Shown piece after piece: positions 31,919-43,139 of a stretch of DNA of 64,000 nt. A program made the position numbers and the translations under genes. Origin of the DNA: Orientallactaga sibirica (Eukaryota > Chordata > Mammalia > Rodentia > Dipodidae). Location: contig JAEOAD010000888.1 in assembly GCA_036365145.1 (NCBI GenBank), positions 806,001 to 870,000 on the forward strand. The letters are read 5' to 3'. The first letter of the stretch is position 1, and each line of letters begins with the position of its first letter. The notes below the pieces were generated by a model. The model did no database searches. It saw nothing but the letters and a program-made list of their open reading frames with translations, and was not told the origin of the DNA.

Positions 31919-32116
31919 ACTGGTCACAGTTCTTGCACCCCTTTCCTTTGTGATGAGAGACTGAAGATCCTCCCTGTAAGGGGCAGAGTTTATGTCCTCA
32001 CCCCTTGGAGCTGGGCTGAACTCACTATGACAGTGACGGCTTGTCCTTAGGAATGCAGACCTCGGGGATTCCGGTGGACCCTACCTGATCTCTCGGAGCC
32101 CTGGCATCATTACCAT

Positions 32117-32117
32117 A

Positions 32118-32154
<37 letters not shown>

Positions 32155-32155
32155 C
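32117..32155 (+). repeat. (TTA)n microsatellite
   Basis: About 12 TTA units next to a reverse B1 tail. Confidence 0.9.
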
Positions 32156-32160
32156 ATTAG

Positions 32161-32317
32161 TTTTTTTTGGTTTGGTTTTTCGAGGTAGGGTCTCACTCTA
32201 GCTCAGGCTGACCTGGAATTCACTATGTAGTCTCAGGGTGGCCTCGAACTCACAGCGATCCTCGTACCTCTGCCTCCCGAGAGCTGGGATTAAAGGCGTG
32301 CGCCACCACGCCCGGCC
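32161..32317 (-). mobile_element. B1 SINE, well preserved
   Basis: GGTAGGGTCTCACTCTAGCTCAGG...GTGCGCCACCACGCCCGGCC. ATTACCATATCATTATT and ATTACTATATTATTGA flank it. Confidence 0.95.
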
Positions 32318-32680
32318 ATTACTATATTATTGAGTCCAGGCTAGCTTGCTAGAGGTGACACTGGCAAATCCTATGGGTAGATATAAGGACTCCATCTAAC
32401 TCTAGACTCAAGATATCAGCTGAGAATGGCCAAGATCAGCAGCATAGCCCCACCACCCTCAGGTCATAAGCAGTAACAGGTATTTATTGTTGGGTACTAC
32501 TGAAATCTGTGAGTGTTCCTAGCATTGCTGTCGTCAGAGATAACTGATTTTCAAAAAGGCTCCGGAGATCATGTTCTGGAAAACTGCGTAGTGGAACATC
32601 AGACAGCAGGAAGGCAAAGCTGCTTGGGCAGGTCACAGGGACTCTAGGAATTGGAAACTCTCTGATGAGTGTATACTCCG
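32318..32680. other. Intergenic sequence, nothing recognised
   Basis: No feature supported. Confidence 0.45.
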
Positions 32681-33020
32681 TGATTGCTTTGCTTTGAATC
32701 TGAAACGTCTCCAGAGTGTTTGAAATGTTGGTCCTCAGTGCTGGTTTTCAGAGGTTCTGGAAACTTTGGGAGCTTGGGTAGAGCTGGAGGAAGTATGTCC
32801 TTGGAGGCAAATTCTTAAAAGTAAGTTGTGGCTGGCTGCTTCCTGTGTCTCTCTTGGCATCCTGTCCACTAGGACACGGATTGCTCTGTTCTGCTCTGCA
32901 TGTCCTCGCTGCTGTGATGCGAAACTAGTTCTGAAACCATGAGCTGAAATACAGCCTTCCTCCCTTAAGTAGTCTAGGTCAAGTATTTGGATCCTAGGGA
33001 CACAAACATAACTAATGCAG
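32681..33020 (+). mobile_element. MaLR-type LTR, diverged
   Basis: TTTGAATCTGAAACGTCTCC...GCTGAAATACAGCCTTCCTCCCTTAAG...CATAACTAATGCAG. Confidence 0.75.
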
Positions 33021-34110
33021 CAATGAGTAGAACAGATATATGTGTAGGTATGTAATATCATTGTTGGAGGCAGCACCTTTGAAGAAAGGAAAAGAACCAA
33101 CATTCTGTGCCAAGTTTCTCCTATAGCCAAGGAAAGGGACAGAATTTGCTTAAGATAACACACCTAACAATAGGAGGGTAGCTTTCCATTCAGGTGTGAC
33201 CCAAAGATCACCTTCTTAATTGACTCATGTTTTCTAACTAGATATGGAACATGCATTCATTATGCTGGGTCTTATACGAGGCATAAGATTGCTTTGTGGA
33301 ATGGAAGGCAGCCTTTGTCCCCAGAGGTATTATAGATGTTTTGAGATATGTTTATTTGGAGGTTAGCATTGTCCCAGTAGAGAAATATGGCATTAAAGGG
33401 TTTTGGACTCATACAGTGATTCCTGGGCAGTGGTTTCTGGTGACTTGGTGCCTCAATTCCTTTCCTCATCTTGAAACAGGATTAGGGGTTGGGCTTCCCT
33501 TATGTGTTTTACATAAGATTGAATAAATGAGAACTTTTCCATTTCGTTCTAGGCTTATCTGTATTCTAAGATGGGTGTTGAAGAAGGTTCTAGCGCTATA
33601 TCTGGGTTACAGTTTGGTTTGGGTCTGAAAGTCCTGGGAAAACACTGGGTCTTTGTGTAGCTTTGGACTTGGCTTAGACTGGTGTTCTGCTCCATGAGTC
33701 TCCATGCTTGGTGTTTGGTGCTGTGACCTTGGCAGGGGTGGGACCTAAGATGTGTAAGACAGGTGGGTTCACAACCACAGAGAGTCACGGCCTGGCTTCT
33801 CTTTGGCTGTCCTTTAAAGAGAATATTTCTCCGTCAGCCCCTCATCTCTCATTTGGGAAGTCTTCCTCAATATAAAATATAAAATGGAAGAAGGCCAACC
33901 CTTCTTCATCCCAGTGATAAAAGAATATTTTGTATGGATTCTTAACCTATTTTCCATTTCCCAAAGCCAATAGTACCACGTGCTGTTGGTGAATCCTATG
34001 CTAATCTGAGGTCCTAGAATCTAGGACAACTCTCAAGACAGGTCAGAGGGCAGAATACCAAGGAAGTCCTTTCTCAAGGCTCAGGGCCACTGGGCTGAAG
34101 GAGCCAACTA
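33021..34110. other. Intergenic sequence, nothing recognised
   Basis: About 1.1 kb without an identifiable repeat or gene, unusually long for this window. Short frames show no domain. Confidence 0.45.
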
Positions 34111-34115
34111 GTCAC

Positions 34116-34459
34116 TGTTATGGTTTGAATCTGAAATGTTCCTCAACAGGATCATATTTTAAGCATTTGCTCGTTGGCTACTCTTGCTTCTTTGGGAAGC
34201 TGTGGTACCTTTAGGAGGGTTCCTGGGGTCAGGCCATTGAAGTGTAGCCCAGCCCCTGGTTCTGGTTCTGCTGTCTGCTTCCTGGTCCACCATGTTGTGA
34301 AGAGCCTCTCCCTCACGACCCCAGTGCTACAAACACTGTCTCCCTTCTTGGTGGGATGGAAAGAAGCTCTCTGAAACTGTAAACCAAAATACACTTTCCC
34401 TCCCTTAAAGTCTTTCTGTCAGATATTTTGGTCACACTGGTATAGAAGTGACTAATACA
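34116..34459 (+). mobile_element. Solo MaLR LTR with perfect target duplication
   Basis: TGTTATGGTTTGAATCTG...GTGACTAATACA, 344 bp, flanked by GTCAC at 34111-34115 and 34460-34464. Confidence 0.92.
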
Positions 34460-34541
34460 GTCACCCTTTGAATGGGCAGGAGGCCACTCGGACATGTGCT
34501 AGGGGGGTCAGTGTGGGCAAAGTGAGCTGAGCAAACCTGGG

Positions 34542-35089
34542 TGTGGTGGTTTGAATTAGGTGTCCCCCATAAAGTTATGTGTTCCAAATGCTAGGACCCC
34601 CTCTGGTGGCAATTTGGGCACTGGAGCCTTGCTAGAGGAGGTGTGTTGTTGGGGGTGCATTTAAAGCTAGCTCTCCCTTGCCAGTGTTTGCCTCATTCTC
34701 TTGCAGCTGTTTTCCACCTGTTGTGGTAGAGGTGACATCCAGCCTCTGCTCATGCCATGATTTCCCCTGCCATCACAGGGCTTCCCCTGGAGACTATAAG
34801 CCAAAATAAACAACTTTCCTCCCATCAGCTGCTTTTGGTTGGTGCTTTGTGCCAGCAATGGGAAAATAACCACAACAGAAAATTGGTACCAGGAGTGCTT
34901 GCTGGGTCAGCTTGTGTTTGGTGGTGCTGGCTGTTGTCTCTCAGCTTACTCATGTATGATGATGTAGGCCAGATCCATCTGCCATGATAAAGCTTCCCCT
35001 GGAATCCATAGGCCTGAAATAAACCCGTTCCTCCCATAAGCTGCTTCTGGTCGTGTGTTTGTCCCAGCAATGAGAAGGTCACTGCAACA
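34542..35089 (+). mobile_element. MaLR LTR plus short internal part and partial second LTR
   Basis: LTR 34542-34877 starts TGTGGTGGTTTGAATTAGG and ends CACAACA. It is followed by TGGTACCAGGAGTGC at 34884, a leucine-tRNA-like primer site. From about 34960 a second LTR 3' part (AAGCTTCCCCTGGAATCC...ACTGCAACA) follows, so most of the internal region is deleted. Confidence 0.85.
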
Positions 35090-35182
35090 CGGGAATTTGT
35101 TTCTGCTTTCTTGTTTGTTATTTTGGCTCGAAATTTTTTGGGGGGGGGGCAGGGGTTCCTAGGCAGAAAAGTTGATAATTAC

Positions 35183-35394
35183 CCTATTTTTTTTTATAAG
35201 ACAGAGAAAATTGGTGTGCCAGGGCCTTAGCCACTGCAAACGAACTCCAGACGCACGCTCCACCTTGTGTGCATGTGCCACCTGTGCTCATGTGTCACCT
35301 TGTGCTTCTGGTTTACATGGATTCTGGGGAGTCGAACCTGCGTCCTTAGGCTTCACAGGCAAGTGCCTTAGCTATTAAGCCATCTCTCCAGCCC
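35183..35394 (-). mobile_element. tRNA-derived SINE, subfamily C
   Basis: Reverse copy with TGTGTGCATGTGCCACCTGTGCTCATGTGTCAC, ending GCCATCTCTCCAGCCC. Lacks a long tail. Confidence 0.88.
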
Positions 35395-35589
35395 AACTGT
35401 CCTCTTTTTGAAGGATCGGAACAGTGACTGGCTATCTACTGATGTTTATGAAAAAGCCCATCATTCCAGAAATCAATTCATAGAAGTAAATGTTAAGATT
35501 CTGGGCAGAGAAGACAAGCCTTGATAGAGTAAGGCCACCGCTGGAACCACACTGAAAAAAGATACAGGAGGCAAGGATATGGGAAATTT

Positions 35590-35830
35590 AATAATCACAT
35601 TAAAAAATTAAACGCCGGGCCCCAGTGGTTGTCGCTTTCCATCCGCTGAGATTCACAACACTTGACATCCAATTATAATTGTGGGTTCCTATAAAACAGC
35701 CCATTAACTGCAACTGTAAATTATTATTGCTTGTGTAGAGTGGGCTGCGAGGCTAGTTGCTGATAGTGAGGATTATGGAAATCATTAACAAGCTACCGCG
35801 TCTCTTGGAGTCTTCTTGTTCTAGGGAAGA
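35590..35830. promoter_or_regulatory. Candidate AT-rich developmental cis-element
   Basis: Repeat-free, with the perfect 12-bp palindrome CAATTATAATTG at 35670-35681, CCATTAACTGCAACTG, AAATTATTATTGC and ATCATTAACAAG. Function is inferred from homeodomain-type motif density. Confidence 0.35.
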
Positions 35831-36059
35831 GGTACAGACCCTGCAGGGTAAAGCCAGCTGCTTTGGTTCTGCCTCAGATTACAACTTCCTTTGTATTTGA
35901 AAGAAGACATTTTTCTTAATTACTCCTCAAACTTCCCACCTAAGTACCTTCCACAGACAGGAAGAGCCTGGCTGTAGTTGAGGAAAGATGTGCAAGTGTG
36001 TGTGTGTTTGTGTGAGTGGTGGGGAGCACATGCCCAAAGCCACAGATGGTATTAATTGC

Positions 36060-36280
36060 TCATATTGGTTGAGTGTTTTACATACTTTCCAAAGCTATGG
36101 TATTCTAGTATTTTAATTTTATCTTCATATTGCCTTAGGGGATGCTGATACAATTAGCCCTGTTTGATAAATCGGAAAACCGAGGCACAGCTAAGTTGTC
36201 AGTAATTTGGCTATGATCAGAGAGTTAAGAAATGGAAGAACCTCTTGCTTCATCCTCCTGAGCGAATAACCTTGTTTGGC
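36060..36280 (-). mobile_element. MIR SINE
   Basis: GGTTGAGTGTTTTACATAC...CTGTTTGATAAATCGGAAAACCGAGGCACAGCTAAG, reversed MIR core. Confidence 0.7.
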
Positions 36281-36299
36281 ACAATATTTCTTTTTTTGT

Positions 36300-36680
36300 A
36301 ATTTCTTTTTTTTTTAAATTAAGTATATACATCATTAAGTATACACATCATGTGTTGGTACCATCATTTCCCTCCTCCCTGTCCCCATTCCATGGAGGGC
36401 CCTCCTCAGTGAGATTGCTGGCATTCCCCATATGGTTGTGGATTATGAGTTGTTAGGGAATCAGTCAGTCATTGTCGGGGGTAATGCCTCTAGATATACC
36501 CTCCCAACCTGTGGCTCTTAAATCTTCCTGCTTCCTCTTCTGCAAAATTCCCTGGGCTGAGGTGGGTGTGTTTTAAGTCTACTTCCATGTTGAGCTCCCA
36601 GGAACTTCTGGATTTCTGCTTTGGTCTGTGGTGAGTATCCTCAGTCTGTCTCCTTTACCCTTTTTATTTGTAATCAGTAT
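36300..36680 (-). mobile_element. LINE 3' end, reverse orientation
   Basis: Reverse complement contains AAGAGCCACAGGTTGGGAGGGTATATC...GGAGGGCCCTCCATGGAATGGGG, matching the forward copy at 52553-52745. Confidence 0.7.
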
Positions 36681-36900
36681 TTTTTTTTTTGATACTTTCA
36701 TGCATGTGTAGAATGCATTTTGCTCATGTTTACCCCCGTTTCGGCCTCTTGCTCCCTCCCACTACTACTGAACCACTCTTCCCAATTAGTTCCACTTCTG
36801 CTCTTATGTCTTTCTTTTGTGGTGCACTGAATTTCATGATATTTCTTAACTATTCTCTTTTTATAAATGTAATGTCTTTTCAAGCCAAGAAAATACAGGC
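36681..36900 (-). mobile_element. LINE 3' UTR fragment, reverse orientation
   Basis: TTTTTTTGATACTTTCATGCATGTGTAGAATGCATTTTGCTCATG... resembles 39640-39905 in order and pyrimidine-rich content. Confidence 0.55.
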
Positions 36901-37458
36901 TAGGAATAATAACAAAAGCATTTTTAAATTTTTCTTGCCTTGAGTTTCAGAAGGGCCTTTTAGCATAGTGTCTTTTAAACCCCACATCTTTTCTTATTTT
37001 TTTTCTTTTCCCCTGTAATTTTTCTTTTGCTGGACACCATCACAGGGGGAAATCATCTTATGGGGTTTGAAAAAGTGGGCTCTGCTGGAGAACACATAGG
37101 AGCTCACTGGATCTTTAGTCTTGGGATAAGGAGACACCAGCCAACTTGTATTTTTGTAGTTTTCTTTTTCTGGACTAGGGTTTTAGTTGCCTGTGATGAG
37201 TAGAAGTGAATTTCCAGGGAGTCAGCATTGTCCAAGAGAAGTTTTCTGCTGGGCCAAGCAGTTTCCTCTCTGAGTTTATTCTGGAAGCAGAAGTTCGTAG
37301 GGCACAGACCTCTCCTCCCGGCGTCCTCATTAGGAGCTCTCTACAGAAGCGCCTCTGCTGGGATTGGCGTGCCGTCCCCAGTCCCCAGAATGGCCAAGGC
37401 CTACAGCTCCGTGGGCAGCAGCTGCGGCTGCCCATGCCCTCCCTTGGCCCAGTCCTCT
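36901..37458. other. Intergenic sequence, nothing recognised
   Basis: Overlapping frames at 37175-37496 on both strands are GC-driven; no domain recognised. Confidence 0.4.
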
Positions 37459-37812
37459 GTTATCTTTATGATTTGAATGTGAAATGTTCTCCATAGGCTC
37501 ATGTGTTTCAGCACTTGGTCCCCAGCTGGTGGAGCTATTTTAGAGGGTTATGGAACCTCTAGGAAGTGGGGCTTGGCTGGAGGATGTGGGTCACGCTGGG
37601 CAAATCTTGAGGTGTTATTGCCCTGTCCATTTCCTGTCCACGTTCTGCTTCCCGACTGCAGATGGGCGGTGACTAGCTGCCTCATGCACCTACCACCATG
37701 CCCATGCTCCCTCCCACCCCAATGGACCGGAACCCCTCAGACTGAGCTAAAACAAATTCTTCCTCCCTTCAGTTGCTTCTTGTCAGGTGTTTGACCATAG
37801 CAAGAAGAAAGG
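37459..37812 (+). mobile_element. MaLR-type LTR, diverged
   Basis: TTTATGATTTGAATGTGAAATGTTCTCC...GAGCTAAAACAAATTCTTCCTCCCTTCAGTTGC. Confidence 0.75.
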
Positions 37813-39082
37813 AACTCTCCATGGGCTCTTTGTGAAAATCCCTTTTCTGGCCTTAGCTTGGGACTGGCTTGCTCTCCTGCCTCCAAGTACTGATGAAGGT
37901 CTCTTTCTACCCACCAGCTTTCTTTCTGTTCCTAAGATCAAAAGTAATAATTTAATTTAATTAAAAAATTAATAATTTAACAAAATTTAGGAAGAAAGAA
38001 GAATTAATAGCACCAGCTTAAACATTGATAATAAAATGCAAATTTCATATTTTCCTGTTGACAAGAATAAGGACTGCGAAGACACTTACTCAAAGGTGTA
38101 ACTGGGTAGTGGGATTGCAAGTGACTCTGATTCTTTGCAACTTTTTCTTTCTCAATTGGATATCTGTTGCTCCTTTTAATTTCAAAGTGTTGTACACGTA
38201 GAAAGTATTAGAACAGATTTCCATGAGCCCATGATGAAAGTTCTACACCTTAACAGTGGCTCTGTGTGTTGCAACTCTATTGTGTCAAGAGCATTGGATT
38301 TTTTCTTTATAATAAAAAACTTTAAAATTTAACTCAGAGGCTTTAAACTCCTAGAAATAGCTCATTTCTTAACAGTGGGAGACTTGGAACCTGTCTCGTC
38401 AACAAAACCAAGTCTGTTCTGGGGACAGAGCTGCGGTTAGCACACACCTTGGAGGGAAGTTGGGGGTCCATACAGCATACCTAGGTTGGATGCTTGGGAG
38501 GCTTATTCTGTGTTTTGGGGTCCACGAGATTGGGAGATGAGCACACCCCAGCAGCCTTTTGGAAAAGGGCTTCTCCCAGCAGAACAGGCAGATTCTGATC
38601 CAGCATGGATCATGGTTCTGCATTTCAATAAAGTGTCAAATAATGCAACCCATGTTTTGGGTAGCAAGATTTCAAAGGACTCAGAATTACTGCAATCAGA
38701 AAAAGCCTCCATGGGTGCACATGACACTGACTCTAGTCTCATTGGTCAGATCAATGTTGTCCTGGATTTACGAATGTTTGAGTATCAATTTATTCCTGGG
38801 GAAAATGATTGGTCATTGGAGTCTTTCATGTTTTGCTCTCACTTTGTGTGCCCCAATTATTATAATTTATTGGACTCTATTTTTAACAAAATACAACAGG
38901 ATAAATTTAGTGTAATCTATTCCATTTAGAGAAAAAGCTAAGTTTTTATAACTTCCCAATTCATTGTCCATGTTTCCATGTTTTCAGTGTGTCTGAAAGT
39001 GGGGTGATCATCTCATTGCTGGCATGTGAGAGGTTTTCAGTTATTGCATTGGCTATCTCTTAAAAGTGTGAACATTTGTTGG
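37813..39082. other. AT-rich unrecognised block with a 147-codon open frame
   Basis: No SINE or LTR recognised over about 1.27 kb. A plus-strand frame at 38486-38929 overlaps a 118-codon frame in another phase. I see no family motif, and its mixed low-complexity AT content suggests chance or an old repeat. Confidence 0.35.
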
Positions 39083-39330
39083 GTGGGGTGGGTAATCTCC
39101 ATTGCCAACTTGACTGAATTTAGAATCACCTTAGGAGACCAAGGCACACCTCTGGGTGTGTCTGTGAAGGCATTATCAGAGGCTCATATAGCTGAGTGGG
39201 GGAAGACCAATCACAACCATGGAGGTGGACACCATCTCACAGGCTGGGAGCCCAGGCGGAGCAGAAGGAAAGAGGAGAAGTCTGTTAGAACATGGGCACT
39301 CCCTTCTCTCTGCTTGTGAAAATGATGGTC
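39083..39330 (+). mobile_element. Old interspersed repeat, same family as 29957
   Basis: GGTAATCTCCATTGCCAACTTGACTGAATTTAGAATCACC...CACACCTCTGGGTGTGTCTGTGAAGGC. Class not assigned. Confidence 0.6.
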
Positions 39331-39624
39331 CAACATCTAAAATTTGGGACACAAGTGAGATTCCTTGGGTTCTCCATGCCACATTTCATCTTCATAAACT
39401 GAAAATTAGAGTTTCTTTTCTAAATATTTCCCAACAGGGATGGGAGGCTGTAGTTGAGCTATTTGACTTTTGGTCATGGTTTGATTCCATATTATTTAAT
39501 GAGGAGTAGTTAGAACACATAACTCAGACCCTTGGTACATTATTGACTTTGGTTTCATATATTTACATTTGATTTCTAGGTTGAGTCATGTAATTTTAAT
39601 AGTACTCATCCAAAGATTTTAATT

Positions 39625-39905
39625 ATTTTTAAAAATGATTTTTTTCCATTTTTGATATGTCCATACTTGTATATAATGTATTTTGATCTTAGTTCCCCAA
39701 ACATGCTCTCTTACCCCCTTTTCTTCTTCTTCCCTATGAATTCCAATCTTAGTTTCAAGCCTACTTTTTACATGTTGAGTAAGGGTTGTGTGCATGATCA
39801 TGGGTGGAAGGTTATTTACTATGGAATGGGTAATGGCTACACCACTGATGAACCGACTCCTCCTCTGCCAGCAACCACTCTCTGCCATTAGTTATTCTGG
39901 GAAGT
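39625..39905 (-). mobile_element. LINE 3' UTR fragment, reverse orientation
   Basis: GTATATAATGTATTTTGATCTTAGTTCCCC... with a pyrimidine-rich stretch is the usual reversed L1 3' UTR layout. Confidence 0.5.
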
Positions 39906-40395
39906 GTGAGTGCTCATGTATCCTTCCCCCAAATTCTTTTTCTTTTTAACTGAATTTGCTGTGAGACTCTGACTCGGTAGAATAGCAAATTCCTTTTGTT
40001 TAAAATGAAACAAGACCAGATGGTACCCTTTAATAATTTGGTGTAATTTTTCGATAAACTAGAAATGTGTCTTATTGCAACAGCAATCAGGAAGGCCAAA
40101 ATCCCTTTATCCATGTGATGTCAAGGTTGGATTTACAGGGTCCAGGAGGCAACATGAACCAACTGAGCCAGTTGGGTAAATGGTGCCAGGTAGAATTAGC
40201 AGCATATGAAATCAGACCAAAAAGGAAAACCTGTATTTGGCAGAAAAATCCTGGCATCCAAATGAGAAACACTAAATTAGTCTGCCCAAAGGTCCATTCA
40301 CTCTACTACCTGGGGGGGGGGGTATTTTATTGCCAATTTTTCCCAAGAGGTTAATTGTTATATGTTTGTATTCATATCCAAAGTAGTCTCAATAT
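39906..40395. other. Unrecognised AT-rich sequence
   Basis: A 95-codon frame at 40067-40354 has no recognisable domain. A run of 11 G lies near 40312-40322. Confidence 0.35.
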
Positions 40396-40404
40396 ATGCT
40401 TATG

Positions 40405-40636
40405 GGGCTGGGGAGATGCTTAGCGATTAAGGCCCCTGCCTGTGAAACCTAAGAATGCCTGTTTGATTCTCCAGGTCCCATGTTTAGCCAGACGCAGAAG
40501 TGACACAAGTGTGCAATGTTGCACATGCACACATGTATCTGGAGTTTGTTCACAACACCTGAAAAGGCCCTGGCGCTCCCATTCTTTCTGTCTCTTCCTC
40601 TTCCTCTCTCTCTCTGTCTCTCTCAAATAAAAAAAA
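40405..40636 (+). mobile_element. tRNA-derived SINE, subfamily C (first of a pair)
   Basis: GGGCTGGGGAGATGCTTAGCGATTAAGGCCCC...GTGACACAAGTGTGCAATGTTGCACATGC, tail AAATAAAAAAAAG. Confidence 0.88.
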
Positions 40637-40646
40637 GGGGGGGGTG

Positions 40647-40830
40647 CTGGAGAGATGGATTAGCAGTTAAGGCATTTGCCTGAGAAGCCTAAGGACCCTG
40701 GTTTGATTCTCCAGGTCCCACGTAAGCCAGATGCACAAGGGGGTACATGCATCTGGAGTTCATTCACAGCGGCTGAGAGGCCGCCGGCGCGCCATTCTCT
40801 GTCTCTCTCTCTCTCAAAAAAAATTTAAAA
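40647..40830 (+). mobile_element. tRNA-derived SINE (second of a pair)
   Basis: GTGCTGGAGAGATGGATTAGCAGTTAAGGC...ending CTCAAAAAAAATTTAAAAAA. The pair is bounded by TGCTTATGGGG at 40397-40407 and 40838-40848. Confidence 0.88.
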
Positions 40831-40883
40831 AAAAATGTGCTTATGGGGTGGGGTGTAGACAGCCGCCCATACCAAGAAAATCT

Positions 40884-40919
40884 CTCTCTCAAAAAAAAAA
40901 AAAAAAAAAAAAAAAAACA
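40884..40919 (+). repeat. Poly(A) tract with short SINE-like end
   Basis: ATCTCTCTCTC followed by about 28 A residues: the tail of a mostly missing SINE copy. Confidence 0.8.
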
Positions 40920-41697
40920 ATGTCATCCTACGTTTGAGTCCTTAGAAAGTTTAGATATAAAAAGACATCCTTGAGATTATTTCCCTCTGAGCCAGGCTGC
41001 ACTGTTGTACAGCCTGAAGCGAGCTGAACCAACACTAATTCGGGATGTTTATATAGGTCGCCAGATGGACGTGTAAGAGAAAAGGCAAAGAGAAATTGGG
41101 CATATAAATAGCCCTCATTCTTGGTGATGCGAGCTTCCAGTCAAGTGTGGATATAAACACGCTTTTAGAAGGTCGGCAAAAGAAAGAATGAGTGACCATG
41201 CTGCTGGGTCATGACTCCATTCCCTCTGACCAGTGGTCAGAAAGGTCAGCTGTCCGGCTCTCCTGGGAATGGGGCGTGTGAGTAGGAGACAATTCCCATG
41301 GTGTCTTCATTCATGGGTTTGAAGCAACGATGGCAGAGAGTGGTGTGACATCCCAAAACAAACCCTGATGCTGAAGATTAAGGTAAATTTAAATATTATC
41401 TCTTTACAACGTGTGAGAACGGGGGAAACATGACATTTCAAGTGGGTATGTTTGTCCAGATGAGGCAATTTTTAAATTTGCCTGCGTCACTTAAATAAAT
41501 TAGACAAGATAAGTAGACAGCTTACTATGCCACCTAGATTCCTGAAAGTTTATGTGAGGAGGAACTATGAGGGATTGTCATTTTATAGATTAAAACACCC
41601 AACTTTCATGCAGCTTGGTATTATAAACTCAAGTTGGGAAACACATGAAAAATGTCATTATGAAAATGGCAGTTCATCTAGCTCTAGGAAACCAACC
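40920..41697. other. Unique intergenic sequence
   Basis: No repeat recognised. Contains GCATATAAATAGCCC and GGATATAAACACGC in a non-repeat stretch at about 41000-41170, but no transcript evidence. Confidence 0.4.
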
Positions 41698-41820
41698 TTC
41701 CTTCCTTCCTTCCTTCCTTCCTTCCTTCCTTCCTTCCTTCCTTCCTTCCTTCCTTTCTTCCTTCCTCCCTCCTTCCCTCCCTTCCTCTTTCCCTCCCTCC
41801 CTCCTTCTCTCTCTCTTTCT
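41698..41820 (+). repeat. (CTTC)n / CT-rich microsatellite
   Basis: Fourteen or so perfect TTCC units, then CCTCCCTCC and CTCTCT variants. Confidence 0.95.
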
Positions 41821-41821
41821 T

Positions 41822-41935
41822 CTTTCTCTCAGCAGAGTCTCACTCTACTCCAGGCTGTGATCACAGCAGCGATCCTCCTACCTCAGTCTCCCAAGAGCCG
41901 GTACTAAAGTTGTGTGCCACACACACACTTGGCTT
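41822..41935 (-). mobile_element. B1 SINE, diverged
   Basis: CAGAGTCTCACTCTACTCCAGGCTG...CTCCTACCTCAGTCTCCCAAGAGC. Confidence 0.75.
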
Positions 41936-42459
41936 TATGGGAGACATTTCTGTCGCAAGGTGAGAGTAGGACCTCCAAGGAACCTTCTAAGCTCTGAGTC
42001 TTTAAGGCTGGACCCACGTTGTTATTTTGGACTTTTGTAATAACCAGAACCATCGTTGGAGTCATATTCTTGTCTCCGTCTGCAGCTTCTGCAGTAACCC
42101 TCCTCTTTGTAGAATAATCAAGCCTTCAGTTGTTTTCATTACAAATGATAACCTTTTGATTATTTGTACAATTTCTTCCTGTATGTATGTGCATGTGTGT
42201 AGGGTGTGGTGTGTGTGGCGTGTGCTCCTGCATGTGTGTAGAGTGTGGTGTGCGCACCTGTATGTGCCCTTTCAGCACCCCATGAGCTCACCTTTGATGG
42301 ACAGAGGAGAAAACTGGGTGTCCTGCTCCATTGCTCTTCCATCCCTCTTATTTAAACCAGAATCTCTGACCCTGGAGCTTGCTGTTTCTCTGTAAGCTCT
42401 AACAATTCCAAGATCAGGCACAGGTAGCCACCAGGCTAAATGTTAACATGTGGGGTCTT
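41936..42459. other. Unrecognised sequence with GT-rich stretch
   Basis: GTATGTATGTGCATGTGTGTAGG... at about 42180-42260 could be a B4 edge. Nothing else recognised. Confidence 0.35.
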
Positions 42460-42547
42460 GAGATTTGAACTGTGGCAGTCTCGGGCCCCTACAGCTCTCA
42501 TGATTGTGCAGGACATGCACTTGACCACTGAGCTCTCTCTCCAGCCC
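42460..42547 (-). mobile_element. tRNA-related SINE head fragment
   Basis: GAGATTTGAACTGTGG...CACTTGACCACTGAGCTCTCTCTCCAGCCC is a reversed tRNA-like head. Confidence 0.6.
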
Positions 42548-42822
42548 ACTTCTTTCTTAGTCCCCTTTTCCCATGGAGTCACTGGCCACATCAGCAGTGA
42601 ATCTTTGCTTTCAGCCAAATCTAATGCTGAAACCAACGGTCTGGGTTCTACGAGGAGAAAGATCATCTTGGAACTTAATAGACTCTTCCCCTCACCAGTC
42701 CAGAGTACCCCTCATTCATAAATCTTGTATGATATATCATCTGGATCCAGTACAATCCTCTTAGTACAACCATCTAATTCAGCTTGTTATTATTTTAGAT
42801 AAAAAAATAACAAATGCCTGGG

Positions 42823-43042
42823 CTGGAGAGATGGCTTAGCTGTTAAGTACTCACCTGTGAAGCCTAAGGACCCCAGTTCAAGGCTTAATTCCCCAGTACC
42901 CATGTAAGCCGTATGCACATGGTGGCGCATGCGTCTGGAGTTCGTTTGCAGTGGCTGGAGGCCCTGGTGCACTCATTCTCTCTTTTTCTCCCTTTCTCTG
43001 TCTCTAATAAGTAAATAAATAAAAATAAAAACTTTAAAAAAT
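42823..43042 (+). mobile_element. tRNA-derived SINE, subfamily A
   Basis: GGCTGGAGAGATGGCTTAGCTGTTAAGTACTCACC...AGTAAATAAATAAAAATAAAAAC. AACAAATGCC / AAATACAAGTG flanks only loosely match. Confidence 0.92.
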
Positions 43043-43139
43043 ACAAGTGTGTGGATTATCCCAGGATTTCTTATAAAATAAAGATCAAATATACATTTTT
43101 AAATAGAAAACTCATTATTTATTTTTTATTCATTTATTT

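Noticed and set aside
40067..40354. 95-codon frame suspected to be a retroviral gag/pol relic
   Set aside because: No diagnostic motif was seen, so no assignment is justified.
41698..41820. Leu/Pro/Phe/Ser-rich secreted-like peptide
   Set aside because: Direct translation of the CTTC microsatellite.
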